Assembly: GCF_019038435.1 (NCBI RefSeq)
Contig: NZ_JAGPOX010000009.1
Span: forward strand, 42,593 to 106,592
DNA length: 64,000 bases
Direction of reading: 5' to 3'
Source: Nocardia alni
Lineage (GTDB): Bacteria; Actinomycetota; Actinomycetes; Mycobacteriales; Mycobacteriaceae
This document shows, one piece after another, positions 24,804 to 33,967 of the stretch. Both the position numbers and the translations under genes were made by a program. Every line of letters starts with the position of its first letter. Within the stretch, counting starts at the first letter, position 1. The notes under the pieces were generated by a model. The model worked only from the letters and a program-made list of their open reading frames with translations, searched no databases and was not told the origin of the DNA.

Positions 24804-26114
24804 ATGCTGAACCGGGAGGACAACGAGCTTCTGGCGCGGGTCGAGGGCGATGCGCCGATGGGCGAGTTGATGCGACGCTATTGGATGCCGGTACTGCTCT
24901 CGAGTGACGTCGAGAGCGATGGCGCGCCCCGCCGGGTGCGCATCCTGGGCGGCGATTACGTGGTGTTCCGGGATTCCGAGGGCGAGGTGGGCGTGCTGGA
25001 CGAGGCGTGCCCGCACCGCGGCGCCTCGCTGGCCCTGGCTCGCAACGAGAATTGCGCGTTGCAGTGCCTGTACCACGGCTGGCGGGTGGATCGGACCGGG
25101 AAGATCGTGGAGACGCCGTCGGAACCCGCCGACAGCACCTTCAAGGACAAGATCCGGCACGTCGGCTATCCGGTGCGGGAGGCCGGCGGCATGATCTGGT
25201 CGTACTTCGGCCCGCCCGAGGTCGAGCCGCGATTCCCGGACTTCGAGTGGACCGGCCGAAAGCCCGAGGAGATCTACACCATCCGCGTCGCCCAGCGCTG
25301 CAACTGGGCGCAGGCGCTGGAGGGCGCGATCGACGCCGCGCACTCGAATTTCCTGCACAACGATCTGGCCCGCCGGCTGGCCGCGGGCGGCGACTACACC
25401 GGTGGCGGCGGCCTGCTGAATCTCCAATTGATCGACGGCGCACCGAAACTGGAGGTGCAGAACCTGCCGTACGGCTTCCAGTACGCCGCGCTGCGGGACG
25501 CCATCGAGGAGGGCCGCCCGAAGAAATACGTGCGCACGACACAGTTCGTCGCGCCGAGCTGGGCGCTGTTCTCCGCCCCGCCGGGCTGGGTGTTCTCCCA
25601 GGTATTCGTCCCGGTGGACGACTACAACACGGTCTTCTACTTCATCCACGCGCGCGACGACGGGAACGTCATCGACGAGCCGTACCGCGCGAAGATCCTG
25701 GAATGGTCCGGTGTCGGCGAACTCGACAACGAGTTCCACATGGACTTCCACGTCGGCAACATGTGGCGGCAGGACCGCGACTCCATGGACCGCGGCAAGC
25801 GCGGCGACGGATTCAGCTTCAGCGGGATGACCGGTAACCAGGTCGAGGACCTCGGCATCCAGGAGAGCATGGGGCCCATCTACGACCGCACGCGCGAACA
25901 CCTGGGCACGTCGGATCTCGCCATCATCCGGATGCGCCGGCTGATGCTCGACGCGGCGCGCCGCCACGAGCGCGGTGAGCCGCCGCTGGGGCAGGACAAG
26001 GAATTCGACTACGGCGAGATCCGCGCGGGCGAGCGGCTGCTCGACATCGGTGAGCCCTGGCAGGAGCACGTCGGCAACCGCGGCGAGATCCGCGAGGGCG
26101 TCGCGCGTGGGTGA
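24804..26114 (+). CDS. Rieske non-heme iron oxygenase alpha subunit (copy 1)
   Basis: A 436-residue aromatic-ring-hydroxylase-type alpha subunit. The Rieske cluster is CPHRGASLALAR to CLYHGW (C-x-H-x16-C-x2-H). The catalytic iron site is EGAIDAAHSNFLH, that is D-x2-H-x4-H preceded by the bridging acid. No small beta subunit is encoded nearby, as in the phthalate/vanillate group. Electrons probably come from the FNR/2Fe-2S reductase at 30178-31173. I start at ATG 24804 because the paralogue at 40029 begins at the same residues (MLN); an ATG at 24780 is in frame. It is close in sequence to the 40029 copy. The substrate is unknown. Confidence 0.92.
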   Translation: MLNREDNELLARVEGDAPMGELMRRYWMPVLLSSDVESDGAPRRVRILGGDYVVFRDSEGEVGVLDEACPHRGASLALARNENCALQCLYHGWRVDRTGKIVETPSEPADSTFKDKIRHVGYPVREAGGMIWSYFGPPEVEPRFPDFEWTGRKPEEIYTIRVAQRCNWAQALEGAIDAAHSNFLHNDLARRLAAGGDYTGGGGLLNLQLIDGAPKLEVQNLPYGFQYAALRDAIEEGRPKKYVRTTQFVAPSWALFSAPPGWVFSQVFVPVDDYNTVFYFIHARDDGNVIDEPYRAKILEWSGVGELDNEFHMDFHVGNMWRQDRDSMDRGKRGDGFSFSGMTGNQVEDLGIQESMGPIYDRTREHLGTSDLAIIRMRRLMLDAARRHERGEPPLGQDKEFDYGEIRAGERLLDIGEPWQEHVGNRGEIREGVARG

Positions 26115-27123
26115 GCCGGGCACGAGCCGGGACGAGCAGGCCGCCTACTTCAGCGTGACGGCGGCGGACGAGGGCATGCACGATCCCGGCCCCGAGGGGC
26201 AGTGGAACGAGTCCGCGTTCGTCCACGTCGTCGAGGAGGACGGCCGGGCCGGGGCGCTGTTCCGGATCGGCCGGCGGGTGAACGAGGGCCTGGCCGAGGT
26301 GACCGCGCTGCATCTGCGGGACGGTCGGGACGCGTTCGTCGGATTCGAGCGGGCGCCCATCACCGGCAACGGCGGATGGGCGGCCGGGAGCCTGGACTTC
26401 CGTGCGGCCGAGGGCTGGTCGGTCCGTTTCGACGGCACGCTCAGCCACCTGCCCGACGGGGAGCTGTTCCTCGACCCGGGCCGCGCGATGCGCGAATGTC
26501 CAAGGGTGCCCGCTCGATTCGAGCTCACCGCGGTCGATCTCGTACCGCCGTACCGGACCACGACCGACGGCACCTACCACGGCGGCGCTGCGATCGCGAA
26601 GGATCACTACGCGGGGGTGGCCCGGGTGAGTGGTTCGGCCGTCATCGACGGCCGCAAGCGCGAGGTGCGCGGCTTCGGCTTCCGCGACCATTCGTGGGGA
26701 GTGCGCGACTGGCAGGCCGTGGACTGCTGGCGATGGATCTACGGGCAGCTCGATGCGGAGAACCTGTTCTCCGTGGTCGTGATGTACCCGTCCGGCGGCG
26801 AGCCGGACGTCGCCGGTATCGCGCTGCGGGGCGGGCGGCCGTTCATCGTCACCGAGGCGAGCGTGACGTGCCGATACGCCGGACCGCCCGATCACTGGGT
26901 GGACGCCGTCGAGATCGTCGTCCCGCATCCCGGCGGCGCGATCATGGCCTCCTTCCAGCCGACCTGCCGCCTGCCGTTGCGGCACCGCAAGGGCGGCGAG
27001 GTGTTGCGCATCGTCGAGCACCTGGCCCGCGTCACGTTCGACGGCCGCCCGGGTGCGGGCTGGTTCGAGACCACCGACCGGATGGAGGCGGGCCGCCCGT
27101 TCGGCCTGACGCGCGGCATCTGA
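26107..27123 (+). CDS. Uncharacterised protein, DUF7064/7065- or CrtC-like fold
   Basis: A 338-residue protein with no membrane segment. It includes RKREVRGFGFRDHSWGVRDW and WRWIYGQLDAENLFSVVVM, a beta-rich pattern I associate with DUF7064/7065 and hydroxyneurosporene-synthase (CrtC)/AttH-like proteins. No catalytic assignment is possible. The start is taken as GTG 26107, overlapping the Rieske stop by eight bases. Tight coupling to the Rieske gene suggests it acts on the same substrate or product, for example a hydration step. Confidence 0.7.
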   Translation: MGEPGTSRDEQAAYFSVTAADEGMHDPGPEGQWNESAFVHVVEEDGRAGALFRIGRRVNEGLAEVTALHLRDGRDAFVGFERAPITGNGGWAAGSLDFRAAEGWSVRFDGTLSHLPDGELFLDPGRAMRECPRVPARFELTAVDLVPPYRTTTDGTYHGGAAIAKDHYAGVARVSGSAVIDGRKREVRGFGFRDHSWGVRDWQAVDCWRWIYGQLDAENLFSVVVMYPSGGEPDVAGIALRGGRPFIVTEASVTCRYAGPPDHWVDAVEIVVPHPGGAIMASFQPTCRLPLRHRKGGEVLRIVEHLARVTFDGRPGAGWFETTDRMEAGRPFGLTRGI

Positions 27124-27150
27124 TCGTGCACGGGAATGAGAGGAACGATC

Positions 27151-28239
27151 ATGAAGGCTTCCGTTGTCGACGGTATCGGCGCCGGATTCACCCTGCGCGA
27201 CGTCGATATCGACGCGCCCCGGGGCAGTGAGGTGCTGGTCGACGTGCGGGCCTGCGGCCTGTGTCACTCCGATCTGAGCATCGCGACGATGGGGCTGGGC
27301 TACGAATTCCCCATCGTGCTCGGTCATGAGCTGGCCGGTGTGGTCGCTGCCGTGGGGTCCGATGTCGTCGGGGTGCGGGCGGGCGACCACGTGGTGGGCA
27401 GCCTGCTTCAGTTCTGCGGACGGTGCGTGGACTGCCTGTCGGGCAAGACCTTCCGGTGCCGGTATCCGGAGGCGACGGCCCGGGGCGCGGGCGAACCGCC
27501 GCGGTTGAGCATGGCCGGTACGCCGGTCGGGCAGATGAACGGCCTCGGCGGATTCGCACAGCAGGCGCTGGTCCACGAACGTCAGCTCGCCGTCGTGCCG
27601 GAGGAACTGCCGTTCGCCGTCGCGGCCCTGCTCGGCTGCGGGGTGCTCACCGGCGCCGGTGCGGTCCTGAACACCGCCAAGGTCCAGGCGGGGGAGTCGG
27701 TGGTCGTGATCGGCTGTGGCGGCGTCGGGTTGAATGCGGTGAACGGCGCGCGGCTGGCCGGGGCGGGCGCGATCATCGCGATTGATCTGCAGCGGGAGAA
27801 GCTCGACCGCGCTCGCGCGTTCGGCGCCACGCACACCGTCGACGCGGCGTCCGGCGATCCGGTCGCCGAGGTCACCCGTCTGACCGGCGGCGCGGACCAT
27901 GTCTTCGATTTCGTCGGTGCCAGTGCCGTGACTCGGCAGGCGCTGGAGATGGTCGGCAAGGGCGGCGGTCTGTACCTGATCGGGCTCGGCGCCGACGACG
28001 CCGTGCTCGAGGTCGACACCGTCGAGATGCTGACCAGGCAATTACACGTGCACGGGGTGTGGATGGGGTCCTCGACCCTGCCGCGGGACATCCCGCTGTA
28101 CGCCTCGATGTATCTGCAGGGCCGGATCGAACTGGACGGCCTGGTATCGCGCGAGATAGCGCTGCACGAAATCGGCAAGGGATACGAGGCGTTGCGGGAC
28201 CCGTCGGTCGCGCGGGTCGTCGTCACCGATTTGTCGTAG
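27151..28239 (+). CDS. Zinc-dependent medium-chain alcohol dehydrogenase
   Basis: A 362-residue MDR enzyme. The catalytic zinc ligands are in ACGLCHSD and LGHELAG. The structural zinc lobe is present (FCGRCVDCLSGKTFRC). The NAD site is VIGCGGVGLNAVNGARLAG, with Asp at the end of the second strand (IIAIDLQ) favouring NAD. The start is ATG 27151 behind GAGAGGA; an in-frame ATG at 27136 lies within the ribosome site. It is third in the Rieske operon and probably oxidises a hydroxylated intermediate to a ketone or aldehyde. Confidence 0.93.
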   Translation: MKASVVDGIGAGFTLRDVDIDAPRGSEVLVDVRACGLCHSDLSIATMGLGYEFPIVLGHELAGVVAAVGSDVVGVRAGDHVVGSLLQFCGRCVDCLSGKTFRCRYPEATARGAGEPPRLSMAGTPVGQMNGLGGFAQQALVHERQLAVVPEELPFAVAALLGCGVLTGAGAVLNTAKVQAGESVVVIGCGGVGLNAVNGARLAGAGAIIAIDLQREKLDRARAFGATHTVDAASGDPVAEVTRLTGGADHVFDFVGASAVTRQALEMVGKGGGLYLIGLGADDAVLEVDTVEMLTRQLHVHGVWMGSSTLPRDIPLYASMYLQGRIELDGLVSREIALHEIGKGYEALRDPSVARVVVTDLS

Positions 28240-28278
28240 CCCTGTGATGTCTTGACGTCCCGACCCTCCCATTCCTAA

Positions 28279-28301
28279 TATTGAGCTTGGTTATCTCAAT
28301 A
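28279..28301. promoter_or_regulatory. Inverted repeat upstream of the APH-like kinase gene
   Basis: TATTGAG (28279-28285) and CTCAATA (28295-28301) are perfect complements separated by nine bases. They are AT-rich and 58 bp before the next start codon. The site is placed as an operator or internal promoter dividing the Rieske-ADH genes from the kinase-transporter genes. Confidence 0.5.
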
Positions 28302-28358
28302 AAATGCCGAGCTTACCGCCCGAAAAGGTCGCAGAGACCGCCTAGGAGTTCGTGCCTC

Positions 28359-29444
28359 ATGCTGGATGTGACCGCTTCGCTGCCACGCTCGCCGGAAGAG
28401 CTCACCGCCGAGTGGCTGACCGGGGCGCTGCGCACCCGATGCCCGGGGATCGTGGTCGAGGAGCTCGACATCACCGGGATCGTCTGGGGTGCGGCGACCA
28501 AGGTGCTGCTGGAGGCGAGCTACTCGGGTGTCGCGGACACGCCGCCGCGGCGGTTGTGCGTGAAGGCAGGTCTGGATCGGCGGCTGGACCGGGTTGCCGA
28601 CGACGCGATTCACACCCACGAGGCGAGGTTCTACGGCGAACTGTGCCGGCTGTTCGACACCTCGGCCCCGCGCAGCTACTACGCCGCCGTCGACGTGAGC
28701 GGCCGGCACGGCCTGATCATTCTGGAAGACCTTGCCGCGCAAGGTGTTCGATTCGTCGACGCGGGTGAGGCGCTGACCGTCGACCAGGTGGCCTCGGGGC
28801 TGGGCAAGCAGGCCGCCTGGCACGCCGCGACGTGGGGTGCGAAGGCCGGTGACCTGCCGGGCGTCGCGGTGGGCAGCATCACTCGGCAGGCCGCCAAGAT
28901 GTTCTTCCGCGAGGACTACTGGAACGACTATTTCGCCAGCGACGACGCGCCGCGATATCCGCCGCGGCTCCAGGACCCGGCCCTGCTCTACCGGGCGTTC
29001 AAGTCGATGTGGGTCGCCGACGACGCGATGACGCACTGCTTCCAGCACGGTGACGCGCACGCGGGCAACACCTTCGTGCGCCCCGGCGACGATCTGGGCT
29101 TCGTGGACTGGCAGACGTTCTGCCTGGGCCCCTGGTCCGACGACGTCGCCTACTTCGTCTCGGGAGCGCTGAGCGTGGCCGACCGGCGTGACCGCGAACA
29201 GGATCTGCTGCGTCACTATCTCGCCGAGCTGGCCTCGGCCGGCGGCCCGCGCATCGACTTCGACGACGCCTGGCCCGAATACGTGCGCCACCTCGTGCAC
29301 GGCCTGATCTGGACGATGACGCCCACCGTGATGCAACCGGTCGAGCGGACCCGGGCGATCAGTGAGCGGTACGTGACCGCGGTCGAGGACCACGATGCGG
29401 TGTTCGGCCGCGGCGAGCCCCTTCATCGGCCCGGCGTTCGGTAA
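28359..29444 (+). CDS. Aminoglycoside-phosphotransferase-like (APH/ACAD10-11-type) kinase
   Basis: A 361-residue protein of the phosphotransferase (APH) family. The catalytic loop is CFQHGDAHAGNTFV (HGDxHxxN) and the metal-binding DxD/G region is LGFVDWQTFCLGPWSDDVAYF. The N-terminal nucleotide-binding lobe includes RLCVKAGLDRRL and LIILEDL. In acyl catabolism, relatives such as LvaA and the kinase domains of ACAD10/11 phosphorylate 4-hydroxyacyl-CoAs so that an acyl-CoA dehydrogenase-like partner can eliminate phosphate. A second APH gene sits at 49387. True antibiotic resistance is unlikely in this context. The start is ATG 28359 with AGGAG upstream. Confidence 0.88.
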   Translation: MLDVTASLPRSPEELTAEWLTGALRTRCPGIVVEELDITGIVWGAATKVLLEASYSGVADTPPRRLCVKAGLDRRLDRVADDAIHTHEARFYGELCRLFDTSAPRSYYAAVDVSGRHGLIILEDLAAQGVRFVDAGEALTVDQVASGLGKQAAWHAATWGAKAGDLPGVAVGSITRQAAKMFFREDYWNDYFASDDAPRYPPRLQDPALLYRAFKSMWVADDAMTHCFQHGDAHAGNTFVRPGDDLGFVDWQTFCLGPWSDDVAYFVSGALSVADRRDREQDLLRHYLAELASAGGPRIDFDDAWPEYVRHLVHGLIWTMTPTVMQPVERTRAISERYVTAVEDHDAVFGRGEPLHRPGVR

Positions 29445-29482
29445 TGCGCACGGCCGAAATCCACAGCAATCCGGGAGTGCCC

Positions 29483-30181
29483 ATGGACTCGAATACCACC
29501 ACGTCGACCGATGTTCTCGCGACGCTGCTGCGGCAGCGGTACAGCTGCCGCGCGTTTCGCCCGGATCCAGTGGGGCGGGAGGTGATCCGCGAGATCGTCG
29601 CCGACGCGACGCACGCGCCGTCGTGGTGCAATACGCAGCCCTGGCAGCTGATCGTCACCGACGGCGAGGAGACCGAACGTCTGCGTAAGGCGCTCTACCG
29701 CAGCGCCGAGACCGACCTCGTGGACGCGCCGGACCTGCCGTTCCCGGCAGCCTATGAGGGGGCCTACCGGGATCGACGGCGCGAATGCGGTCGGCAGCTC
29801 TACGAGAGTATCGGTGTGCCCAAGCACGATCGGGCCGCCTCGCATCGTCAGCTGCTGGAGAACTTCGCCCTGTTCGGCGCGCCGCACGTGGCGGTGCTGA
29901 CCACCGATCGCAGCCTCGGCGTCTACGGTGCGGTCGACTGCGGACTGTTCGTGCAGAGCTTTCTGCTCGCCGCCGGAAGTCGCGGTGTGGCAACGGTTCC
30001 GCAGGCGGCGATGGCCAGTCAGGCGCCGTTCCTGCGGGAGTGGTTCGACATCCCGCAGGATCGGCTGATCCTGCTCGGCATCTCGTTCGGCTATCCGGAC
30101 GAGGAGCACGCGGCCAACGGTTTCCGGACCGCGCGAGTGTCGGCGGACGAGGTCATCACCTGGGCGGGAGACCGACGATGA
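29483..30181 (+). CDS. Nitroreductase-family FMN oxidoreductase
   Basis: A 232-residue nitroreductase. RQRYSCRAFRPDPVGREVI is the FMN phosphate-binding start, followed by APSWCNTQPWQLIVTDGEE, both diagnostic. The C-terminal part has VPQAAMASQAPFLREWFD and ILLGISFGYPDEEHAAN. I use ATG 29483 because GGGAG precedes it; an in-frame ATG at 29444 overlaps the kinase stop but has no ribosome site. It overlaps the reductase gene by ATGA. A role as a flavin reductase or ene/enoyl reductase in the same pathway is plausible. Confidence 0.9.
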   Translation: MDSNTTTSTDVLATLLRQRYSCRAFRPDPVGREVIREIVADATHAPSWCNTQPWQLIVTDGEETERLRKALYRSAETDLVDAPDLPFPAAYEGAYRDRRRECGRQLYESIGVPKHDRAASHRQLLENFALFGAPHVAVLTTDRSLGVYGAVDCGLFVQSFLLAAGSRGVATVPQAAMASQAPFLREWFDIPQDRLILLGISFGYPDEEHAANGFRTARVSADEVITWAGDRR

Positions 30182-31173
30182 CCGGGGTGCTCGGCGACGC
30201 CGCGGTGCGCGACGGCGCGGCGAGCGCGACCAGCGATCGTCTGCGGGTCGACGAGGTCCGCGACGAATCCGACGGTGTGCGCTCACTGCGCCTCACCGGT
30301 CTTGCGGGCCAACGGCTTGCGGACTGGGAGCCGGGCGCGCACCTGGAGATCGTGCTGCCCTCGGGCCTGGTGCGGCACTACTCCCTGTGCGGAGATCCCG
30401 AGGACCACAGCGGATATCGGATCGCCGTGCTGCGTGAGCCGAACTCGCGCGGGGGATCGGCAGAACTGCACGACGCGATCGGGCAGGGCGCCGAACTCAC
30501 CGTCCGAGCCCCGCGTAACCATTTCGCGTTGCGGCCCGCGTCGTCGTATCTGTTCATCGCCGGCGGTGTGGGCATCACTCCGATTCTGCCCATGATCGTT
30601 GCGGCCCAACGCCGGTCGATTCCCTGGCGGCTGGTCTACGGCGGGCGCAGCCGCGCGTCGATGGCGTTTCGCGAGAGACTGGCCGCCCTCGGCCCGGATC
30701 ACGTCGAGATCGTGCCCGAGGACGAACGGGGACTACCCGATCTGGCCGGGGCGATCGCGGCGGCGCCGAACGGGCTGATCTACGCGTGCGGTCCCGAGGG
30801 GCTGCTTCGTGCGGTCGAATCGGAGACCGATGCGCAGGGACGCCGCGCCGACCTGAACATCGAAAGGTTCAGCGCCGCAACCGATTCTTCCCCGGCGGCG
30901 ACGGTGGCCGCGTTCGAGGTCGAGCTGCGCCGGACCGGGCAGGTCCTCGCGGTCGCCGAGGACACCTCGATCCTCGAGGTGGTGCGCCAGGTCCTGCCCG
31001 GCGTCGCGTCCTCGTGCGAGGAGGGTTTCTGCGGAACGTGCGAGACGCGTGTTCTCGGCGGTACCCCCGACCACCGCGATTCGCTGCTGTCGCAGGAGGA
31101 GCGGGCAGCGTGCGACACGATGATGATCTGCGTCAGCCGGGCAGCGGGTGGACGACTGATCCTGGATCTCTGA
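30178..31173 (+). CDS. Oxygenase reductase: FAD/NAD-binding FNR with C-terminal 2Fe-2S ferredoxin
   Basis: A 331-residue class IA-type oxygenase reductase (phthalate dioxygenase reductase-like). FAD is bound by LVRHYSLCGDPED (RxYS), NAD by AGGVGITPILPMI and YACGPEGLLRAV. The plant-type 2Fe-2S cluster is SSCEEGFCGTCETRV plus a distal Cys in MMICVSRA. It is the only obvious electron donor in the island and the natural partner of the two Rieske alpha subunits at 24804 and 40029. It could also serve the P450 at 38187. ATGA overlap with the nitroreductase gene. Confidence 0.93.
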   Translation: MTGVLGDAAVRDGAASATSDRLRVDEVRDESDGVRSLRLTGLAGQRLADWEPGAHLEIVLPSGLVRHYSLCGDPEDHSGYRIAVLREPNSRGGSAELHDAIGQGAELTVRAPRNHFALRPASSYLFIAGGVGITPILPMIVAAQRRSIPWRLVYGGRSRASMAFRERLAALGPDHVEIVPEDERGLPDLAGAIAAAPNGLIYACGPEGLLRAVESETDAQGRRADLNIERFSAATDSSPAATVAAFEVELRRTGQVLAVAEDTSILEVVRQVLPGVASSCEEGFCGTCETRVLGGTPDHRDSLLSQEERAACDTMMICVSRAAGGRLILDL

Positions 31174-31234
31174 ATTCCGCTGTCCGAGAAGGTCTCGCAT
31201 CGAGCGGGGCCGCATTCGAAAGTACTGATCCGCT

Positions 31235-33967
31235 ATGGAACTGCTGCCCTTCATCGTCGCGGGGTTGACCACCGGCGCCGTCTACGGACTGGCCGGTGTC
31301 GGCCTGGTCCTGACCTTCAAGACCTCCGGCGTCTTCAACTTCGCCCACGGCGCGCTCGCGACCGTCGCGGCGTACGGCTTCTACACCCTGCACGTACAGC
31401 TCGGGCTGCCCTGGCCGGCGGCGGCCGCGATCATCGTGCTGGTGGTCGGGCCGCTGCTCGGCACGCTGATGGAACTGCTCGCGCGCCGCGTGCAGGGATC
31501 CAGCCTCGCGTTGCAGATCGCGGCGACCGTCGGTGTCCTGCTGGCCATCGAGGCCGCCGCGCGCCTGATCTACGGCACCGATACCCTGCGCACGGTCCCA
31601 TCCTTCCTGGGGTCCGGGGGTTTTCAGCTCGCGGGTCTGCGGGTGCAGTGGTCCAGCGTCGTCACGTTCGTGCTCGCCCTGGTCGCCACCGCCGCCCTGT
31701 CGCTGTACTTCCGATTCGCCCGCCGCGGTATCGCGATGCGCGCGGTGGTCGATGATCCGGATCTGCTGAACACCGCCGGGACCAGCCCGGTGGCCACCCG
31801 CCGCGCGGCGTGGATCATCGGCGGCGTCTTCATCTGCGCGTGCGGTGTGCTGTTCGCGCCACTGATGGCGCTGGACCCGGAGAATCTGACGCTGCTGGTC
31901 GTCGCGGCCTTCGGCGCCGCGGCCGTGGGCGCGTTCACCAAGCTGCCGCTGACCTTCGCGGGCGGGCTGGGCATCGGCGTGCTCGCCTCCCTGTGCACGA
32001 AGTGGTTCACCAGCGGACTGCTCGCGGGGGTGCCCCCGGCGCTGTCGTTCATCGTGCTGTTCGTCGTCATCCTGGTCTATCCGAAGCGCTTCACGACGAT
32101 CGCGTCGTTTACCGTGCCGCGCATCCGCGCGGCATGGAAAGCGCCTGCGGCACTACAACTTTGCGGGGGCGCGGTGATCCTGATCGTGCTGGTACTGGTA
32201 CCGGCCTTCGCGGGCCTACACCTCACGGACTGGACGGCGGCCGTGGCGACGGTCGTGGTATTCCTGTCCCTCGGCCTGCTGGTGCGCACCTCCGGGCAGG
32301 TCTCGCTGTGCCATGTGAGCTTCATGGCGATCGGCGCCGCCTCCTTCGCGCATCTGAGCTCGAATGCCGGTGTGCCATGGCTGGTCTCGCTGCTGATCGC
32401 GGGCCTGATCGCCGTGCCGGTCGGTGCGCTGCTGGCGATTCCGGCCGGGCGGTTGAGCGGTCTGTATCTCGCGCTGGCGACACTCGGCTTCGGGCTGCTG
32501 TTGCAGTACATGTTCTACACCCAGCCCTACATGTTCGGCACCAATATGCTCGGCCTGGACGAGGCACGGCCGCAGTGGTCCTGGATCGATGTGAACAGCG
32601 ACAGCGGTTTCTACTACCTCACGCTGGTCATCGTCGTGGTCATCGCGGGTGTCGTCATCGCCCTGGGTCGCGGGCGGCTGGGCCGGTTGCTCGAGGCCAT
32701 GGCGGATTCGCCGACGGCCCTGGCGACCAGCGGCGCCTCCGCCGAGGTCACCCGCGTCATCGTGTTCTGTGTCGCGTCGTTCCTGGCGGCGGTCGGCGGC
32801 GCGCTGGTCGCGGTGGCGATGACGACGGTCTCCTCGAGCGCCTACTCGCCGATCCTGTCGCTGACCTACTTCGCCCTGATCATGATCAATCCGGGCAGGC
32901 TGCCGTGGAACGCGCTGCTGGCCGGGGCCGGTCTGATACTCATTCCCTCCTATCTGCCCGGCGGGGACGTCAGCATCGTGCTGCAACTGCTGTTCGGTCT
33001 GTGCGCCATCCTGATCGCCGTCCTGCCGGGCTCGTCCACGGCCCCGGCCGCCCTCACCGGCTTCCTCGACGCCACCTTCGGCCGGGTACCGTTGCGCCGG
33101 CCGTTCCGGAAGACGGTTGTGCGGCAGCCGGTCTCGACTCCCGCGCGGGAGGCACGGCCCGCGGTGCTGTCTATCGAAGACCTCCAGGTCCGCTACGGCG
33201 GGCAGGTGGCGGTCGACGGACTCGCCTTCCGGGCGCCGACCGGACAGATCACCGGCCTGATCGGGCCGAACGGGGCGGGCAAGACCACCACCTTCAACGC
33301 CTGCTCCGGCCTGGTGCGGCCCAGCCGCGGGCGAGTTCTGCTGGACGGCAAGGACATTTCCCGTCGACGCCCGTCCGCACGGGCACGGCTCGGGCTGGGA
33401 CGCACATTCCAGAAGGTGCAACTGCTGGAATCGCTGACGGTCCGGGACAATGTGGCGATCGGCTACGAATCGTCGCTGGCCGGTGGCAATCCGCTGAGTC
33501 ACCTGTTCGCCCGGCCCGGGCAGAACGCCGTCGTGCGGGCGCGCACGGACGAGGCCCTGCGGCTGTGCGATCTCACCGATCTGGCGGCGACGCCGGTGCG
33601 GTCGCTGTCCACCGGACAGCGGCGGCTGGTCGAGCTGGCACGTTGCGTCGCAGGGGATTTCCGCATCCTGCTGCTCGACGAGCCGTCCTCGGGACTGGAC
33701 CGGTCCGAGACCGCGCGCTTCGGCCGGATCCTGCGAGAGCTGGTGAGCGAACGCGGTATCGGCATACTTCTCGTCGAGCACGACATGTCGCTGGTCACCG
33801 AGATCTGTGAGCAGGTCTACGTCCTGGACTTCGGGCGGCCACTGTTCGCCGGGACCGCTCAGGAGGCGATGCGCGCACCGGAAGTCCGGGCGGCGTATCT
33901 CGGATCCGAAGCGGTCGAGGCTGTGTCGTCGCACATCGCCACGCCTATCGAAACGACGGTGGCGTGA
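31235..33967 (+). CDS. Fused LivH-LivM-LivG branched-chain-type ABC transporter
   Basis: A 910-residue fusion. Residues ~1-290 are a LivH-like permease (GLTTGAVYGLAGVGLVLTFK). Residues ~310-610 are a LivM-like permease (GQVSLCHVSFMAIGAASFAH). Residues ~645-895 are a LivG ATPase with Walker A GPNGAGKTTTF, signature LSTGQRRLVELARC, Walker B ILLLDEPSSGLD and the H-loop EHDM. These are normally three genes. With LivF and a binding lipoprotein following, one complete HAAT-family importer is encoded. In a catabolic island of this kind such systems often import aromatic or other carboxylic acids rather than leucine, which is inference. The start is ATG 31235. Confidence 0.94.
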   Translation: MELLPFIVAGLTTGAVYGLAGVGLVLTFKTSGVFNFAHGALATVAAYGFYTLHVQLGLPWPAAAAIIVLVVGPLLGTLMELLARRVQGSSLALQIAATVGVLLAIEAAARLIYGTDTLRTVPSFLGSGGFQLAGLRVQWSSVVTFVLALVATAALSLYFRFARRGIAMRAVVDDPDLLNTAGTSPVATRRAAWIIGGVFICACGVLFAPLMALDPENLTLLVVAAFGAAAVGAFTKLPLTFAGGLGIGVLASLCTKWFTSGLLAGVPPALSFIVLFVVILVYPKRFTTIASFTVPRIRAAWKAPAALQLCGGAVILIVLVLVPAFAGLHLTDWTAAVATVVVFLSLGLLVRTSGQVSLCHVSFMAIGAASFAHLSSNAGVPWLVSLLIAGLIAVPVGALLAIPAGRLSGLYLALATLGFGLLLQYMFYTQPYMFGTNMLGLDEARPQWSWIDVNSDSGFYYLTLVIVVVIAGVVIALGRGRLGRLLEAMADSPTALATSGASAEVTRVIVFCVASFLAAVGGALVAVAMTTVSSSAYSPILSLTYFALIMINPGRLPWNALLAGAGLILIPSYLPGGDVSIVLQLLFGLCAILIAVLPGSSTAPAALTGFLDATFGRVPLRRPFRKTVVRQPVSTPAREARPAVLSIEDLQVRYGGQVAVDGLAFRAPTGQITGLIGPNGAGKTTTFNACSGLVRPSRGRVLLDGKDISRRRPSARARLGLGRTFQKVQLLESLTVRDNVAIGYESSLAGGNPLSHLFARPGQNAVVRARTDEALRLCDLTDLAATPVRSLSTGQRRLVELARCVAGDFRILLLDEPSSGLDRSETARFGRILRELVSERGIGILLVEHDMSLVTEICEQVYVLDFGRPLFAGTAQEAMRAPEVRAAYLGSEAVEAVSSHIATPIETTVA

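Noticed and set aside
28359..29444. Aminoglycoside resistance gene
   Set aside because: The APH fold is right, but the gene is embedded in a CoA/oxygenase operon and the family is widely used on acyl-CoA substrates.
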